From contig CM035350.1 of the NCBI GenBank assembly GCA_020137815.1, positions 5,958,180-6,022,179 on the forward strand: 64,000 nucleotides of DNA, written 5' to 3'. Position numbers and translations under genes: made by a program. Below, piece by piece: positions 38,444 to 57,525 of the stretch. Source of the stretch: Hormiphora californensis (taxonomy: Eukaryota; Ctenophora; Tentaculata; Cydippida; Pleurobrachiidae). The notes under the pieces were generated by a model, which was not told the origin of the DNA, ran no database searches, and was given only the letters and a program-made list of their open reading frames with translations. The stretch's first letter is position 1; every line of letters begins with the position of its first letter.

Positions 38444-39027
38444 CTAGTAGGCCCGTTCGCCCTACGGGCGAATTTCGGGGAAATAGTAGCTTGATTAGGG
38501 AACGCTGACATCACATGCACCATCCGTTCCTAGCCTATGTCTCACTTTCTCCCTATACCCATGTTGTTTTACGCTCTGGGCTTCCTGACAATGTCAAGGT
38601 GCTAATTTAAGAGATCAATATCAGGGATCCCCTAGGGAGGTGCAGTGCTGTTTCAGAAACTCATCACGTGAAAACTTGGCCGCTATGTAGCCGATTCGGA
38701 GATTTCTATATCACCCTTGGGCGACGTTGGGTAAAGCTATCCGTAGTCGTTGATTCACTCGCTCGAACACGTTGGCGTAATCTGTCATATTCTCTAGCCT
38801 GCTCCCTGACAGCAGCAGATCTTCTGGACCTATACAACCGTTGCCGAATAGCGCTTGGGGTGGAAGAGCTAGACATCAGGACAGTAAAAGAATGCACGTG
38901 CAGAATTGAATTTCCCTTAGTACCCAAAACTGCAACTGGGAGTGAGGTCTCCAAGTCTCTCTAATAATTGCACGTGCAAGTGTAGTTGCTAGGTGATCAC
39001 CGTTACACAATTTGCTTAGTAAGTAGT
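38444..39027. mobile_element. 584-bp insert in the left arm of the foldback element
   Basis: It is absent from the right arm, which gives the empty site; direct ATGA is on both sides. It starts ctagtaggcccgttcgcc with a small ggcccgttcgcc/ctacgggcgaa hairpin. A minus-strand frame (38706-38954) has the basic segment IRQRLYRSRRSAAVREQ. The family is unknown. Confidence 0.65.
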
Positions 39028-39035
39028 ATGATTGA

Positions 39036-39981
39036 AATTACACTATCAGTTCATCTTGGATATAATGGTAAAAGGGGTCCTTCTTTAGACAGTTCATAGA
39101 GCTTTTCACGTAAATCAGCAGCTCCTTAACACGATGTTTATTCAAATCTATGATCGGGTAGGTGCTAAACAGCCGCCTTGCATTATCACTTGGTAATGAA
39201 ATTCCCCCTCTGCGCTAGCTCACGGAGGGGTAATAATATCGTTTGTACGGCGGGAAAAAAATTCCTGTGTCCAAACTACAAAACAGAAAGTTCTAATTTT
39301 TTGAACATACCGAAGAAATTGTCTGAGCTACCATTACATACCGGAATTTTTTGATATTTTGGCCATTAACACTGTTTTTGTTTTTGGAAAACTATGAAGA
39401 TGCTGGAATTTGGCTACAAAAAGCTTCAGAAATGTGCAAAATGCCATTCCAAAGGTATTAGAGGTGGATTCATTGATAACTAAGCTATAGTCGAGTCAGA
39501 ATAAATTCCACAAGATTGGAATTTTATGCCCATATAAGGAGTTATGCGACACACCTCTGTTGTTAAACATGTGGTGTAATCGCTACCGGTCGTTACTTTC
39601 TGTAGAATTCAGGTCCTGGTTACTATACAAACTAGTACCATACGTTTTAGATAGGTTTTAGACAAGTTTTCGATAACTTTTTATGAGAAGGTCCCGTAAA
39701 TTTTCATTTTTAGGTAGGCGGTATTGTCACCCCTATATGCAATAATAGGGGTGACTTCGTAACCAACATTATCACTATCAGGATCCACAGTAAAAAACTC
39801 TCCAACAGGTCTGATTTTCGAGAAAGTAGTATATAGGTAGGATGTTCCCAGAAATTGCCTGGCTAAAGTTTCTGATCTTTCACACTCTTCCAAAACCTCC
39901 CGGTACTCGTTGAACGTTGTAGTGTTGTTCGTGACGTCGATAACAATTATAGCTAGTGAATCCACTAACAAATTCTAATGA
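39036..39981 (-). pseudogene. Protein fragment carried in both arms of the foldback element
   Basis: Reading the left arm on the minus strand and skipping the 578-bp insert gives a frame of about 115 residues: VDSLAIIVIDVTNN, FNEYREVLEECERSE, FTVDPDSDN, then LFSTYPIIDLNKHRVKELL, up to a stop near 39036. The right arm (about 41110-41450, + strand) has the same sequence with a 2-bp deletion that breaks the frame. It may be a captured host exon, as in Pack-MULEs, or a piece of the element's own gene. The family was not recognised. Confidence 0.4.
39190..39767. mobile_element. 578-bp hAT-like insert in the left arm of the foldback element
   Basis: Direct ATTATCAC (39182-39189, 39768-39775), with the empty site preserved in the right arm. 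The ends ttggtaatgaaatt and gacttcgtaaccaa are shared with the 76-bp element at 23753. Confidence 0.75.
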
Positions 39982-41768
39982 GCGGGATGGATATGTGACA
40001 GTGTAACATATCCACCCCCCTCACTGACACGATTCTGGGATGAGTCATTAGCAGAGTGAAACGATACGAGATACGAACCTTATGATTCGGGGGAGCTCAT
40101 TAGCAGTGTGAGACGATACGATATATGGAACATGATTCGGGGAAGCTTATTAGGAGTGTTAGACGATATGAGACACGATTTGGAGAATGTTTTATTGCTC
40201 TTTCTATCTATCTCTATCTCTTTTTGTCATTATTAGCAGAGTGAAACGATACGAGATACGAAACTTATGATTCGGGGGGAGCTCATTAGCAGTGTGAGAC
40301 GATACAGGATGTGGGACATGATTCGGGGAAGCTTATTGGGAGTGTTAGACGAAAAAATGAAACACGATTCGGAGAATGTTTTATCGCTCTTTATATCTAT
40401 CTCTATCTCTATCGATCTCTATCTCTTTTTGTCAATTATCTTGGACTTGAGAACCAGATGAGGTGCCTACCATTGTACTATAATGCGAGCTGACGCTACA
40501 CACTTGGTGAGTTTAGTGCCCTTATTTTTGGTAATAAGAGCCTATCGACTCGCCTCATTGTTTTTAGGAGGATATGTTGTTTTAGATGGAATGTGTTGGG
40601 TTTTATTTATTTTCGAGTCTTGCCAAACAGACCAAATTTTCAAACCATTCCATCTAAAACAACAACATATTCCCCTAAAAACAACGGGGCTGAGCCGACA
40701 TCCAGATAAAAAAGGAAAAGGAGTATGGACAAAAATAAGGGCACCAAAGTTTGTAGCTTCCTCGCATTAGTATGGGTAGGTATCTCATCTGGTTCTCAAG
40801 ATAATTGACAAAAAGAGATAGAGATAAATATAAAGAGCGATAAAACATTCTCCGAACCGTGTCTCATATCGTCTAATACTCCTAATAAGCTTCCCGAATC
40901 AAGTTCCATATACCGTATCGTCTCACACTGCTAATGAGCTCCCCCGAATCATAAGTTTCGTATCTCGTATCGTTTCACTCTGCTAATGACTCATCCCAGA
41001 ATCGTGTCAGTGAGGGTGGTGGATATTAACATGTACTACAACTGTTTACTGTGAACATGGGACTTGTCACCCAAAATATGTCACATATTCATCCCGCTCA
41101 TTAGAATTTGTTAGTGGATTCACTGGCTATAATTGTTATCGACGTCACGAACAACACTACAACGTTCAACGAGTATCGGGAGGTTTTGGAAGAGTGTGAA
41201 AGATCAGAAACTTTAGCCAGGCAATTTCTGGGAACATCCTACCTATACTACTTTCTCGAAAATCAGACCTGTTGGAGAGTTTTTTACTGTGGATCCTGAT
41301 AGTGATAATGCAAGGCGGCTGTTTAGTACCTACCCGATCATAGATTTGAATAAACATCGTGTTAAGGAGCTGCTGATTCACGTGAAAAGCTCTATGATCT
41401 GTCTAAAGAAGGACCCCTTTTACCATTATATCCAAGATGAACTGATAGTGTAATTTCAATCATTTAATATTAGATTTATTATTATGTAAATCGTTTACAT
41501 TTGTGCTCATTATTCATATTGTGCTCATTTAATATTATATGATTCGATCTCTCACGTGTCACTCACGTGTCACTCACGTGTCACTCACGTCCCTCTCACT
41601 CTCACTAGCTTTGGCTCATAGAACCTAATCAGATCACATTTCTATGAGCCATAGTTGTATGCATCTATGGCTCATAAAATCTATGAGCCATAGTTGCATG
41701 CATCTATGGCTCATAGATTCTATGAGCCATAGTTGCATGAGCCATAGTTGTAGGTCACCGGAAGAGTG

Positions 41769-42289
41769 TTCTGATTATTACAGGAAAGTAGAAACAGAGA
41801 GAGAGAGAGAGGGAGAGATGAGATAGAGAGAAAGTGTGTTATATGCATTAGAAACTTGAGAAGCAACATCATACACGCCAATCATAATTCGTTATTTTTC
41901 TGACTTTTCACAGAGACAACATGTGGTTTTTATATTTTGTTTGGGTTGTGTTTGATAATATAACATGTTGTATTGTGATGAGATCTAATAACAATACGTA
42001 ATTGCTCTAAATATTTGTGTGTAATATACTATTTTGGTGTTTCTCTTTGTCCTCTACCTTGCTTGAGGGGGCTTCCTTGTTTTAAAACATGTATGGTCCA
42101 GTCATATTTGACAAGATTTGTTTCTCTGGCCGGTCATTGAGCAAGGCAAATCTACATAGCTTTTTTTTTTTTTGGGGGGGAGAGCGCTCCCGTATTAAAA
42201 CCTTGGTTCCGAGAGTACTCGGATGTACATGATGCATGCGCTCTCTGGCGCCAAAGGAACTCTGTGCTATAAGGCACTACAACAATCAA
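41769..42289. other. Intergenic
   Basis: A short GA-rich stretch (41795-41830), AT-rich DNA and a T-run/G-run at 42160-42180. No gene was seen. Confidence 0.5.
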
Positions 42290-42724
42290 TTACATCAGAT
42301 ATAAATCTTCAGTAGTGTCCTCTCTCAGTCTTCCTCTGAACCCTCGAAGTGAAAGAGTGACACTCCTCACCATCGAGAAGGACAATCTTAGGCGAATATA
42401 TCTCACACACTCTTCGTATCTGTTGCCACTCTTGTCTGATTTCTTTTCTGCAAGATGCTTTACGAAGCGGGAGAACTCACGCCCGAGACCGCCAGTTATT
42501 GCCATAACCAGGGGAGTAAACGCTCCACCGTCCACTTCTAACACCCTATGGTTGTATCCCGTCTTCTTTTCTTTCTCGTGTTTGATGAATGTCTGGGGGA
42601 TCGACTGGACAGCATTGGATGTGGCTTGGGAGTTTAATACTCTTACGTCGAAGAATGCCTTGTCCATTGGTATCCAGAAGTCCCGTGTAGAAATGTCGAG
42701 TCGAGCGTAATCTACATAGCTCAA
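42290..42724 (-). CDS. Retroelement nuclease-like C-terminal domain fragment
   Basis: This 144-residue frame contains LDISTRDFWIP ... AFFDVRVLNSQ, then KEKKTGYNHRVLEVDGGAF, TPLVMAITGGLGREF and YIRLRLSFSMVRSVTLSLRG. This order recurs behind reverse transcriptases in cnidarian and fish retroelements, with a D ... FFDVRV ... K pattern like PD-(D/E)xK nucleases. No RT is attached here. It is probably a decayed retroelement end. Confidence 0.55.
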   Translation of the reverse strand: MSYVDYARLDISTRDFWIPMDKAFFDVRVLNSQATSNAVQSIPQTFIKHEKEKKTGYNHRVLEVDGGAFTPLVMAITGGLGREFSRFVKHLAEKKSDKSGNRYEECVRYIRLRLSFSMVRSVTLSLRGFRGRLREDTTEDLYLM

Positions 42725-42861
42725 GAAATATATTTTATGTTTATTATTTCTTGGTGGTACAAAGAAATATCCAAAACCTAATCACCCTATCGTCATTTCT
42801 ATAGCTAGATCGAGAGAGATGTGAGAGCCACATGATGGAATTAGAATGATGTGCCCGGGAC

Positions 42862-48026
<5,165 letters not shown>

Positions 48027-48330
48027 ACTCTTTCAATACTCGTGTGTATGTGTGATATATTGGGGTAATAAAGAAATGTTTAATGTTTATCAATAGATTT
48101 TTCATATGTTTCTGTGTCTATGTCTTTACGTGAGCGATTGGGGTTACAACACAACAGTAGTTCTATTATAGGAAGTAATGATGTGATAATGATTGACAAT
48201 GATTTTAGATGCTTTTTGTCCTGCTAATTGACCGCTTTTAATGTGTTAACCATCTCGCACATGATTCACGGTTCATTTTCATGTGTTGGTATCCAGGGAA
48301 CCTAGGCGCGCGCGGGGAGGTCTACTGTGA

Positions 48331-48824
48331 GTGCTGACACCTAATGTGGCGCGCGAGTGAAAAGCACACAGCCGTGATTGGTTCTCATTTGCACTCCCTG
48401 TATATTGTGGAAATGTGTGGCTGGCCAGTTGCTGCCAGCATTTATTCCTTGACATGTTCCAAGTTAAGTCGGCTTACGCGAGCCCGAAGGGCCAGTGTAA
48501 GGAAGGCGCTTAACGGTTCGAATGGATAGGCTGCGTAGCATGGCAAAGAAAAGCAGGACGCCATCCACACAGGTGGAGCGCGCGAAGATTTATAGTATAC
48601 ATTATAGTGGTACGCGCAAAAATATGCGCGCCGCGCCACACAAATTAATTTTTTATTTGGTTATCAATAAAACACGCAACTTTTGCAAAACAAGCTTTTC
48701 AAGATCGAATTTTAGTTTTAGCTTGAAAAGCGCTGTCTTATCGGCGGCCAGCAGCGTTTGCCTAAGTTTTAGCCTTTTAGAACAGCGTTAAAATCTTGGT
48801 GTTTGGAGTGTCAGCACTAACGGT
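48331..48824. mobile_element. Possible 0.5-kb element with 11-bp inverted ends
   Basis: AGTGCTGACAC at the left and GTGTCAGCACT at the right enclose a GC-skewed block with several gcgcg stretches. No target duplication was identified, so this is tentative. The rest of 48027-49058 shows nothing coding. Confidence 0.3.
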
Positions 48825-49058
48825 TGTTAGGGTTAGGTCTAAAGTGGGGACTGGCCCAGTCCGACTGGGGTTAGAGCTAGCGCTGAGGTTTGGGTTGGGA
48901 TTAGGGCTTGCAATTTCCTATCAGATAAACTTAGGATTATGCCTTATTGGGATAATCCAAAACGGTTGAGTGGTTTGGTGGTTAGAGCCATTTATAAACA
49001 GGCGAAAGATTTATTCGTGATGCAGTGAGACCATGTCACTTAGAAGTAATACTTTCCT

Positions 49059-49448
49059 TTGTTATTTGTACACATGGTGGAAGCGTTATTGATGTATGCC
49101 TCCGCTTTGGTAACGATGGATTTGCTCTTGATGGACCCTGGACGGATGAGGATGGTAGTTACTGTCTCTTCAGACCGTGGTCACATTCCAGTTATCACAT
49201 ACCTAGGAACAACCTCTAATAGCACGTCAAGAAAGTGTGTTCCTGACTATAACAGACATGCAGATTGGGAGCATTGGACTCAGTTCATTGACGCTCGGCT
49301 CATGGAATCGGATCTAAACGAGGAGCAGAACGCAAATGAGATGTTTAGCAACCTACTGGATATAATCAAAGATGCAACTGAGCAACCTAATTTCTTTGAA
49401 AATTTCTTATTTGACCCACCTAATCTCTACGAAACCTTCTCCCTTTGA
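49059..49448 (+). pseudogene. Likely non-LTR endonuclease-domain fragment
   Basis: A 129-residue frame with VSSDRGHIPVITYLGT, resembling the S-D-H-x-P motif at the end of an AP-endonuclease domain, then NRHADWEHWTQFIDARL as in the linker that follows it in retroelement ORF2. An overlapping frame starts earlier, so a frameshift is likely. Confidence is low. Confidence 0.4.
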
Positions 49449-50745
49449 CCCATCTGATCTCTAAGAAACTTATTCACTTTGACTCACCTAATTTCTAAAA
49501 AAATTCTTATTTGACCCACCTAATCTCTAAGAAACCTTCTCACTTTGACCCATCTGATCTCTAAGAAACCTTCCCACTTTGACCCACCTAATCTCTAAGA
49601 AACTTTCCCACTTTGACCCATCTGATCTCTAAGAAACTTATTCACTTTGACCCACCTTATCTCTAAGAAACATTCCCACTTTAACCCTCCTAATTTCTAA
49701 GAAACTTTGACCCACCTAATCTCTAATAAACTTTCCCACTTTGATCCACCTTATCTCTAAGAAACATTCCCACTTTAACCCACCTAATCTCTAAGAAACT
49801 CCCACTTTGACTCACCTAATCTCTAAGAAACTTTCCCACTTTGACCCACTTAATCTCTAAGAAATTTTCCCACTTTGACCCACCTAATTTCTAAGAATCT
49901 TTCCCGCATTTACCCACCTAATCTCTAAGAAACTCCTATAGATGCAAATATTGATGATAGGAGATGCCGGATAGTTCAAACACTCCCTATCGGAGTGGAA
50001 CCCCAGTTTCGACATACCGTCCCTGTAGTATACCAAAAGGCACCTATTAAAATCAGTTCCGAACATGTCGTTGACACTAGCCATTAGCACACTTATTGGC
50101 TTATACTTAGGGGTTCTATGTGCCCGTAGCTCGAACTCTCCCCGCCCGTAGCTTACCGATGTGCTGGAGAGCCATTTGTAGGAGGTGGGGTTTCTGGGAC
50201 TTTCCGCAAACTGGTGGGGTACTGTTGTTTTTAGCTCGTCCAGAGTCGAGGAGGAAATGAAATTTCGGTAGTGTATAGCCGCTGTTACACCATCGTCACT
50301 ACTGAACACTTTCACGGGGCGCGGGAGTGGCCTACTCTGAGCAGTGAGTGGTAATGTTCAGTAACCTTAATAAATCCTCTTTGTTGACCAGAACATTATC
50401 AGATTGTATACTTCTAAGTCCACTGCCACAGAAATATTGATGGGGGATGATACCGTAGAGGAAGCGGAAGAATAGAGCGAAATTGAACTCGTACTCGAGG
50501 AGTTAAAATCGGGGGTAGGTAGAGTCACATTTTTAAACATAGTGGTGACCGGCTGGTTGGTGGTTACTTGGACATGGCTTTCTAAAACAAAAATTAATTT
50601 GTTTAAAGTAGTGTTGGAAAGTTTGAAACCCACCTAATCTCTAAGAAACCTTCCCACTTTGACCCTCTTAATCTCTAAGAAACCTTCTCACTTTGACCCA
50701 TCTGATCTCTAAGAAATTTTCCCAATCTCTAAGAAACTTTCTCAA
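49442..50745. repeat. 34-bp minisatellite, interrupted
   Basis: Units around ctaatctctaagaaacttt and cccactttgacccac are repeated from 49442 to about 49935, and again from about 50625 to 50745. The gap holds the AlkB-like fragment. Confidence 0.85.
49936..50315 (-). pseudogene. Truncated AlkB-like 2-oxoglutarate/Fe(II) dioxygenase ORF
   Basis: The frame has FNRCLLVYYRDGMSKLGFHSDRE, the conserved N-x2-L-x3-Y-x-x-G ... HxD segment of AlkB proteins, whose HxD binds iron. It then reads PASPIINICIYR and runs out into the 34-bp repeat, so the second iron His and the substrate Arg motif are missing. Upstream on the same strand (50367-50633) is a Ser-rich frame that connects only through a frameshift. 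It is probably a fragment of a mobile-element polyprotein or of a host ALKBH gene. Confidence 0.55.
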
Positions 50746-51585
<840 letters not shown>

Positions 51586-52949
51586 ATGGCAAATGTGGAT
51601 AGGACTTGTGTGATATTCCTAGTGGGGCCACAATCTTCCCAGGAGTTTATTTCACAGGTAACTTGCCTAGCTAGACATAACAACAGGTAACAACTAACCT
51701 ATACCCATTACACTAAGAGAGGACGTTCACCTGATACCCATGTGAATTTTGATTGTGACAATAATAATAACTCATAAAACCATCCTCTGATCGGATGTCA
51801 CATGCATTATCACCCCTAAGTTAATCAATCTCCCACCATCAGGTCCTTAGCCAGTTCGACGCCAACCTCAGTACAGATATAAGCTGCTGTGTCGTTACCC
51901 CAATATCGGGTGATCCACCCCTATGGTGCGGCTCTGCACCCTCCTCCCAGACCACTGGGGACACTTGGGCGGAATCCCTGGCGGGCCTGAGGTTTCCCAA
52001 TACTGGATCTGGGTCTTTAGATGCAGTGGGAGTGACGTTACACAACCTACTAGATGATATCGAGCGATACAGTATTGTTCACGCTGTGTGGATAACTGAT
52101 CAGGTCAGTTGATTACAGAGTTAGAAGATTCTTTCTATTTTCTTATTCAATTAAATTTGATGGGGTCTCTATAATTGTTACTCCCCCCTCCCAAATATCT
52201 GCAGATGCCGAGTGCTGGAGCCTCTCTCATCCTGGCGAGTGGGTTAATGAGATTGATCAAGTGTCACCATGGATACCTCTCTATAATCTCCAAGACAACT
52301 GTTGACTCCACTAGTAGCCCCTGGGTGAAGGCCATGAAGGCTGCTGTCATCCCACTCCGCGATGTTGGTGACCTCGCTAAGACCATCAACAAAGCCTGTT
52401 GGGTGGCTGACCTAACCTTTAGAGGTATACCAGCTACTGCACTTATAATGAGTGGCGGGGAAGTGCCATTTCTTTCTAACAATGTACAATGTATTATATT
52501 ATGTAATGTATCTAACTATGTATTATACCCAGGTACTAACCAGCAGCCAGAAGAGACACTGACGGGTCTCATTGTTAATGGGAAACACACTGATATTGTT
52601 ACCAATGGAAACCTAACATCTCTTAGCGTTATCAAGGTAGTAGCACTCTCCCACACACGATATTATATATACATACATAGGATATGGAATCTTCTCATCA
52701 CATACTGGGCCTTATAATCTAACTCATCTAGACTCCAACATGTATAACCAATATGACTTATGAGGCGCGGTACTACTACATATTATATAACACCCCCACG
52801 CCCCACACTAGGTTGTTAGTTCAGTTCCATTGTACGTGTTGAAGGAGTGTGTAGAGTTTACCACGTTCCGCAGAGAAACTGCCATTAGACTGTCCCGGGT
52901 TTCGCACTGGGGTGTCCTCTGTAAAGTTAACTACCAGGTTCGTGTGGGG

Positions 52950-52991
<42 letters not shown>

Positions 52992-54922
52992 CTCTCTCTC
53001 TCCTCTTCTCTCTCTCTTCTCATCTCTCCTCTCTCTCTCTCGTCTCCTCTCTCTGATTCTCATCATCTCATGCTCTCAGCTGATCCTCTCTCTCTCTCTC
53101 TCTCTCTTGATTCTCAAATAATGACTAGAAACTTCCATTGGCCTTAGTTAAATGAATCTTTATATCAGACTAATCTAATGATTCTGATTTATTCATTATT
53201 ATCAGTCCCTTTTTATTTATTATTTGAATCGTGTTATATTCAAAGGCCAAGATTATGTGAATACAAATTAATTCTGTTCTACAGAGAGAGCAGGGTATTA
53301 AATCGAAGGCGGAGTGGATTAGGGCAGTACAGAGTCGATCAGTAGGTAGCCAGCCCAGTACTACTCTCAACGGTCCCTACGTTCTACTGTGGAGGAATAA
53401 ACTCTACACATTCAGGGATATCATACAGTAAGTTGCCTTGCTCGACCCTGTTTCCAGGGGATGAGAACATAACAAACAGTAAGGGGGCGTTTATTAAAAC
53501 TAAATATAACTCGTTTGTTTGTTTTTCTCAAGACCGCATCATTGATCATTATTATAATCCACCCCACCTCTGCAGGCCTCCCTCGACCCAGAAAGGTGGT
53601 GTCCCTCTGATCCACCATTCCACCACCCCTACGGACTACCACAATGTCATGGAACAGAAGCTGATAGAATTCTTTGAAAGGGGTAGCAGTAGTGCGGGAG
53701 ATAACAATACAAAGAGCTTCCCAGTTCGAATACCATCACCACGTCACACACCCGCTGCCGCCTCCATTCCTTCCCCACATGTACGTACTGGTGTGACAGT
53801 AGTTTCCATCACTGGGATTTAACTTCACACTATGAAAATAGCTTCCAATGGTCGTGTAAACCATGCAACCTGTTTATACCTCTAGTAATATCCCTAATTT
53901 ACCCATTATCTATTCTTGATTCTCCTCCTAGGTAACTTTTTGTTATGATCTGATTATCCCCCAATTAAATTCTCTAATTAAATTCTAATTATACTCTAAT
54001 TCCCCTCTAATCCCCCTCTGATTATCAGGATATTTTAAGTGTGTATGAGCCAGGCAGTTATAAGACATCGTGTGCAGCAGCAGGAGGAGCCCCTAGCAAT
54101 GAAAAGAGATTTGATGAGTCATACATTGCATCTCTCTCCTATCGGGTTAGTTTTCAAAATGTTTCTCTCCTCATTCCTGTTTACAATTAATTAATTACTT
54201 AATTTTCACATTCTGTTTTTCAGGAAGCGCTCCAGCTACCTCAGACTCATGGCGTCTACTATGACTCAAATTATGACGACAAAATGGTTCAGGAACTGCA
54301 ACGAAAATACGTTCACAGGTACACCACCATGACATCAAGCTAAAATACCTTCCAAATCCAGTATCATTTAACTACTTGCTAACTCCCCTAATCCCCCACT
54401 TTCAGAGAAACGTATAGCAGTGTGTCACCCTACAATTTAGATCTAGGGAAATCATCCACAACACCCCTCTCCAAGGATTCCTCACGACAAAACCCTCGGA
54501 AGGCCTCTGCAGCTACCAGTAGCGGGAAGTGCCGGGCTAACCCCCTCGAGAGGAGCAGAAGTGCAGGGAACATCACCGCAACAAGCTCCACCGGACTCCA
54601 GGAGGGCAGACTTGCTAAATCAGCTGATAACATCCCGACCATCTCAACAACCACCACACCAGGGCAGGAGCCAAAACCATCCCGATCACAGAAGAATAAG
54701 ACTCTGCTAAAGGGAATAATCAGCGACTGTTTGAAAGAAGAGGGAATATCACCAGAGCATGGCCGATACAAATCTTTGTGCGGAAAGACTTATGACTTGT
54801 GTAAATTATTGCTCCGGGATGCCGTGAGTGGAAGTGATGGGATTAGGGCGAAGATGGTTCAAGTTGTTAGACCGCAAGTTAAAATTGTTATTAACATTGA
54901 TAGAGAGAAGAACCTCTTGTGA
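51586..54922 (+). CDS. MTBP: MTBP-like protein (MDM2-binding protein / replication initiation partner)
   Basis: Ten exons: 51586-51657, 51843-52103, 52205-52424, 52533-52636, 52812-52937, 53285-53427, 53576-53780, 54029-54145, 54224-54318 and 54406-54922. They join in phase to 619 residues. The C-terminus SRSQKNKTLLKGIISDCLKE followed by KSLCGKTYDLCKLLLRDA parallels the conserved MTBP C-terminal DNA-binding region. The segment THGVYYDSNYDDKMVQELQ matches the conserved central MTBP motif. In vertebrates MTBP works with Treslin at replication origins. The N-terminal half is divergent and lacks obvious motifs. Human MTBP is longer (about 900 residues). Confidence 0.7.
53433..53475. mobile_element. 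43-bp hAT-like mini-element at an MTBP splice donor
   Basis: Direct ACAGTAAG lies on both sides (53425-53432, 53476-53483) and contains the exon-6 donor ca|gtaag. The ends ttgccttgctcgaccctgtt and gagaacataacaa match the family at 13492 and 61972. It is the shortest copy in the window. Confidence 0.75.
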
Positions 54923-56450
<1,528 letters not shown>

Positions 56451-56585
56451 CAATGATTGTTCCTTTTGGATATTTCTGGTGCCACAGAGTTTGATTTGTC
56501 CCGATCATGTTTTAAACATGATCGGGACAAATCAAAACTCTGAGGCACCAGAAATATCCAGAAGGGTCAAAAGGAACAATCATTG
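56451..56585. mobile_element. 135-bp palindrome
   Basis: caatgattgttccttttgg to its reverse complement, centred on catgttttaaacatg. The arms match almost perfectly except for a short extra stretch (gaagggtc) on the right. Confidence 0.6.
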
Positions 56586-56923
56586 GAGCAGCTGAAGTGT
56601 GTTACTGTTAATAATTTTCTCAAGAAACCATGTTAATGTGAACAATTGTCTGACAGCGTCTTCACTTGTTGAGTTCATACTCCGATACCGCACGAGATGT
56701 ATCAACAAGACATTAACACGACCTCGTTTTGAATTCCCCCGACACTATAAACATTGTTTATAGTGTCGGGGGAATTCAAAACGAGGTCGTGTTAATGTCT
56801 TGTTGATACATCTCGTGCGGTATCGGAGTATGAACTCAACAAGTGAAGACGCTGTCAGACAATTGTTCACATTAACATGGTTTCTTGAGAAAATTATTAA
56901 CAGTAACACACTTCAGCTGCTCC
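56585..56923. mobile_element. 339-bp near-perfect palindrome
   Basis: It runs from ggagcagctgaagtgtgtta to its exact complement, with arms of about 166 bp and a loop of only a few bases near aaacattgttt. It abuts the previous palindrome. Confidence 0.75.
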
Positions 56924-56959
56924 TCCCACTTGTGCTACAAAGTACAATTCGGAGGGAGT

Positions 56960-57525
56960 GGGTAAGAGTTCTAGATGAATCTAGGACCACTAACACCCTT
57001 CCCCACCTCTAGATGAATCTAGGACCACTAACACCCTTCCCCACCTCTAGATGAATCTAGGATCACTAACACCCTTCCCCACATCTAGATGGATCTAGGA
57101 CCACTAACACCCTTCCCCACATCTAGATGAATCTAGGACCACTAACACCCTTCCCCACATCTAGATGAATCTAGGACCACTAACACCCTTCCCCACCTCT
57201 AGATGGATCTAGGACCACTAACACCCTTCCCCACATCTAGATGGATCTAGGACCACTAACACCCTTCCCCACATCTAGATGAATCTAGGACCACTAACAC
57301 CCTTCCCCACCTCTAGATGAATCTAGGACCACTAACACCCTTCCCCACCTCTAGATGGATCTAGGACCACTAACAACCTTCCCCACCTCTAGATGAATCT
57401 AGGACCACTAACACCCTTCCCCACATCTAGATGAATCTAGGACCACTAACACCCTTCCCCACCTCTAGATGAATCTAGGACCACTAACACCCTTCCCCAC
57501 ATCTAGATGGATCTAGGACCACTAA
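56960..57525. repeat. 38-bp minisatellite (~14 units)
   Basis: The unit tctagatgaatctaggacca plus ctaacacccttccccacc varies at two positions (gaa/gga, acc/aca). The last unit supplies the ATG proposed as the start of the SLC6 gene. Confidence 0.9.

Larger units (their letters stand above)
38144..41759. mobile_element. 3.6-kb foldback element with 9-bp target duplication
   Basis: Direct GGAAGAGTG flanks both ends (38135-38143, 41760-41768). Inside, the left arm (38144 to about 40470) and right arm (about 40772-41759) are inverted copies through most of their length, rich in atggctcatag/ctatgagccat units. The loop is itself partly palindromic. Nine-bp duplication and very long inverted arms fit a Mutator-like foldback element. 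The left arm is longer because of a 584-bp insert, a 578-bp insert and an internal duplication (about 40040-40440). No transposase was seen. Confidence 0.8.

Noticed and set aside
48820-48960. Telomere-like ggttaggg motifs
   Set aside because: Only a few degenerate units (gttagggttagg) and no tandem array.
56960-57525. CRISPR-like regularly spaced repeat
   Set aside because: The units are contiguous 38-bp minisatellite copies without unique spacers, in a eukaryotic context with introns.
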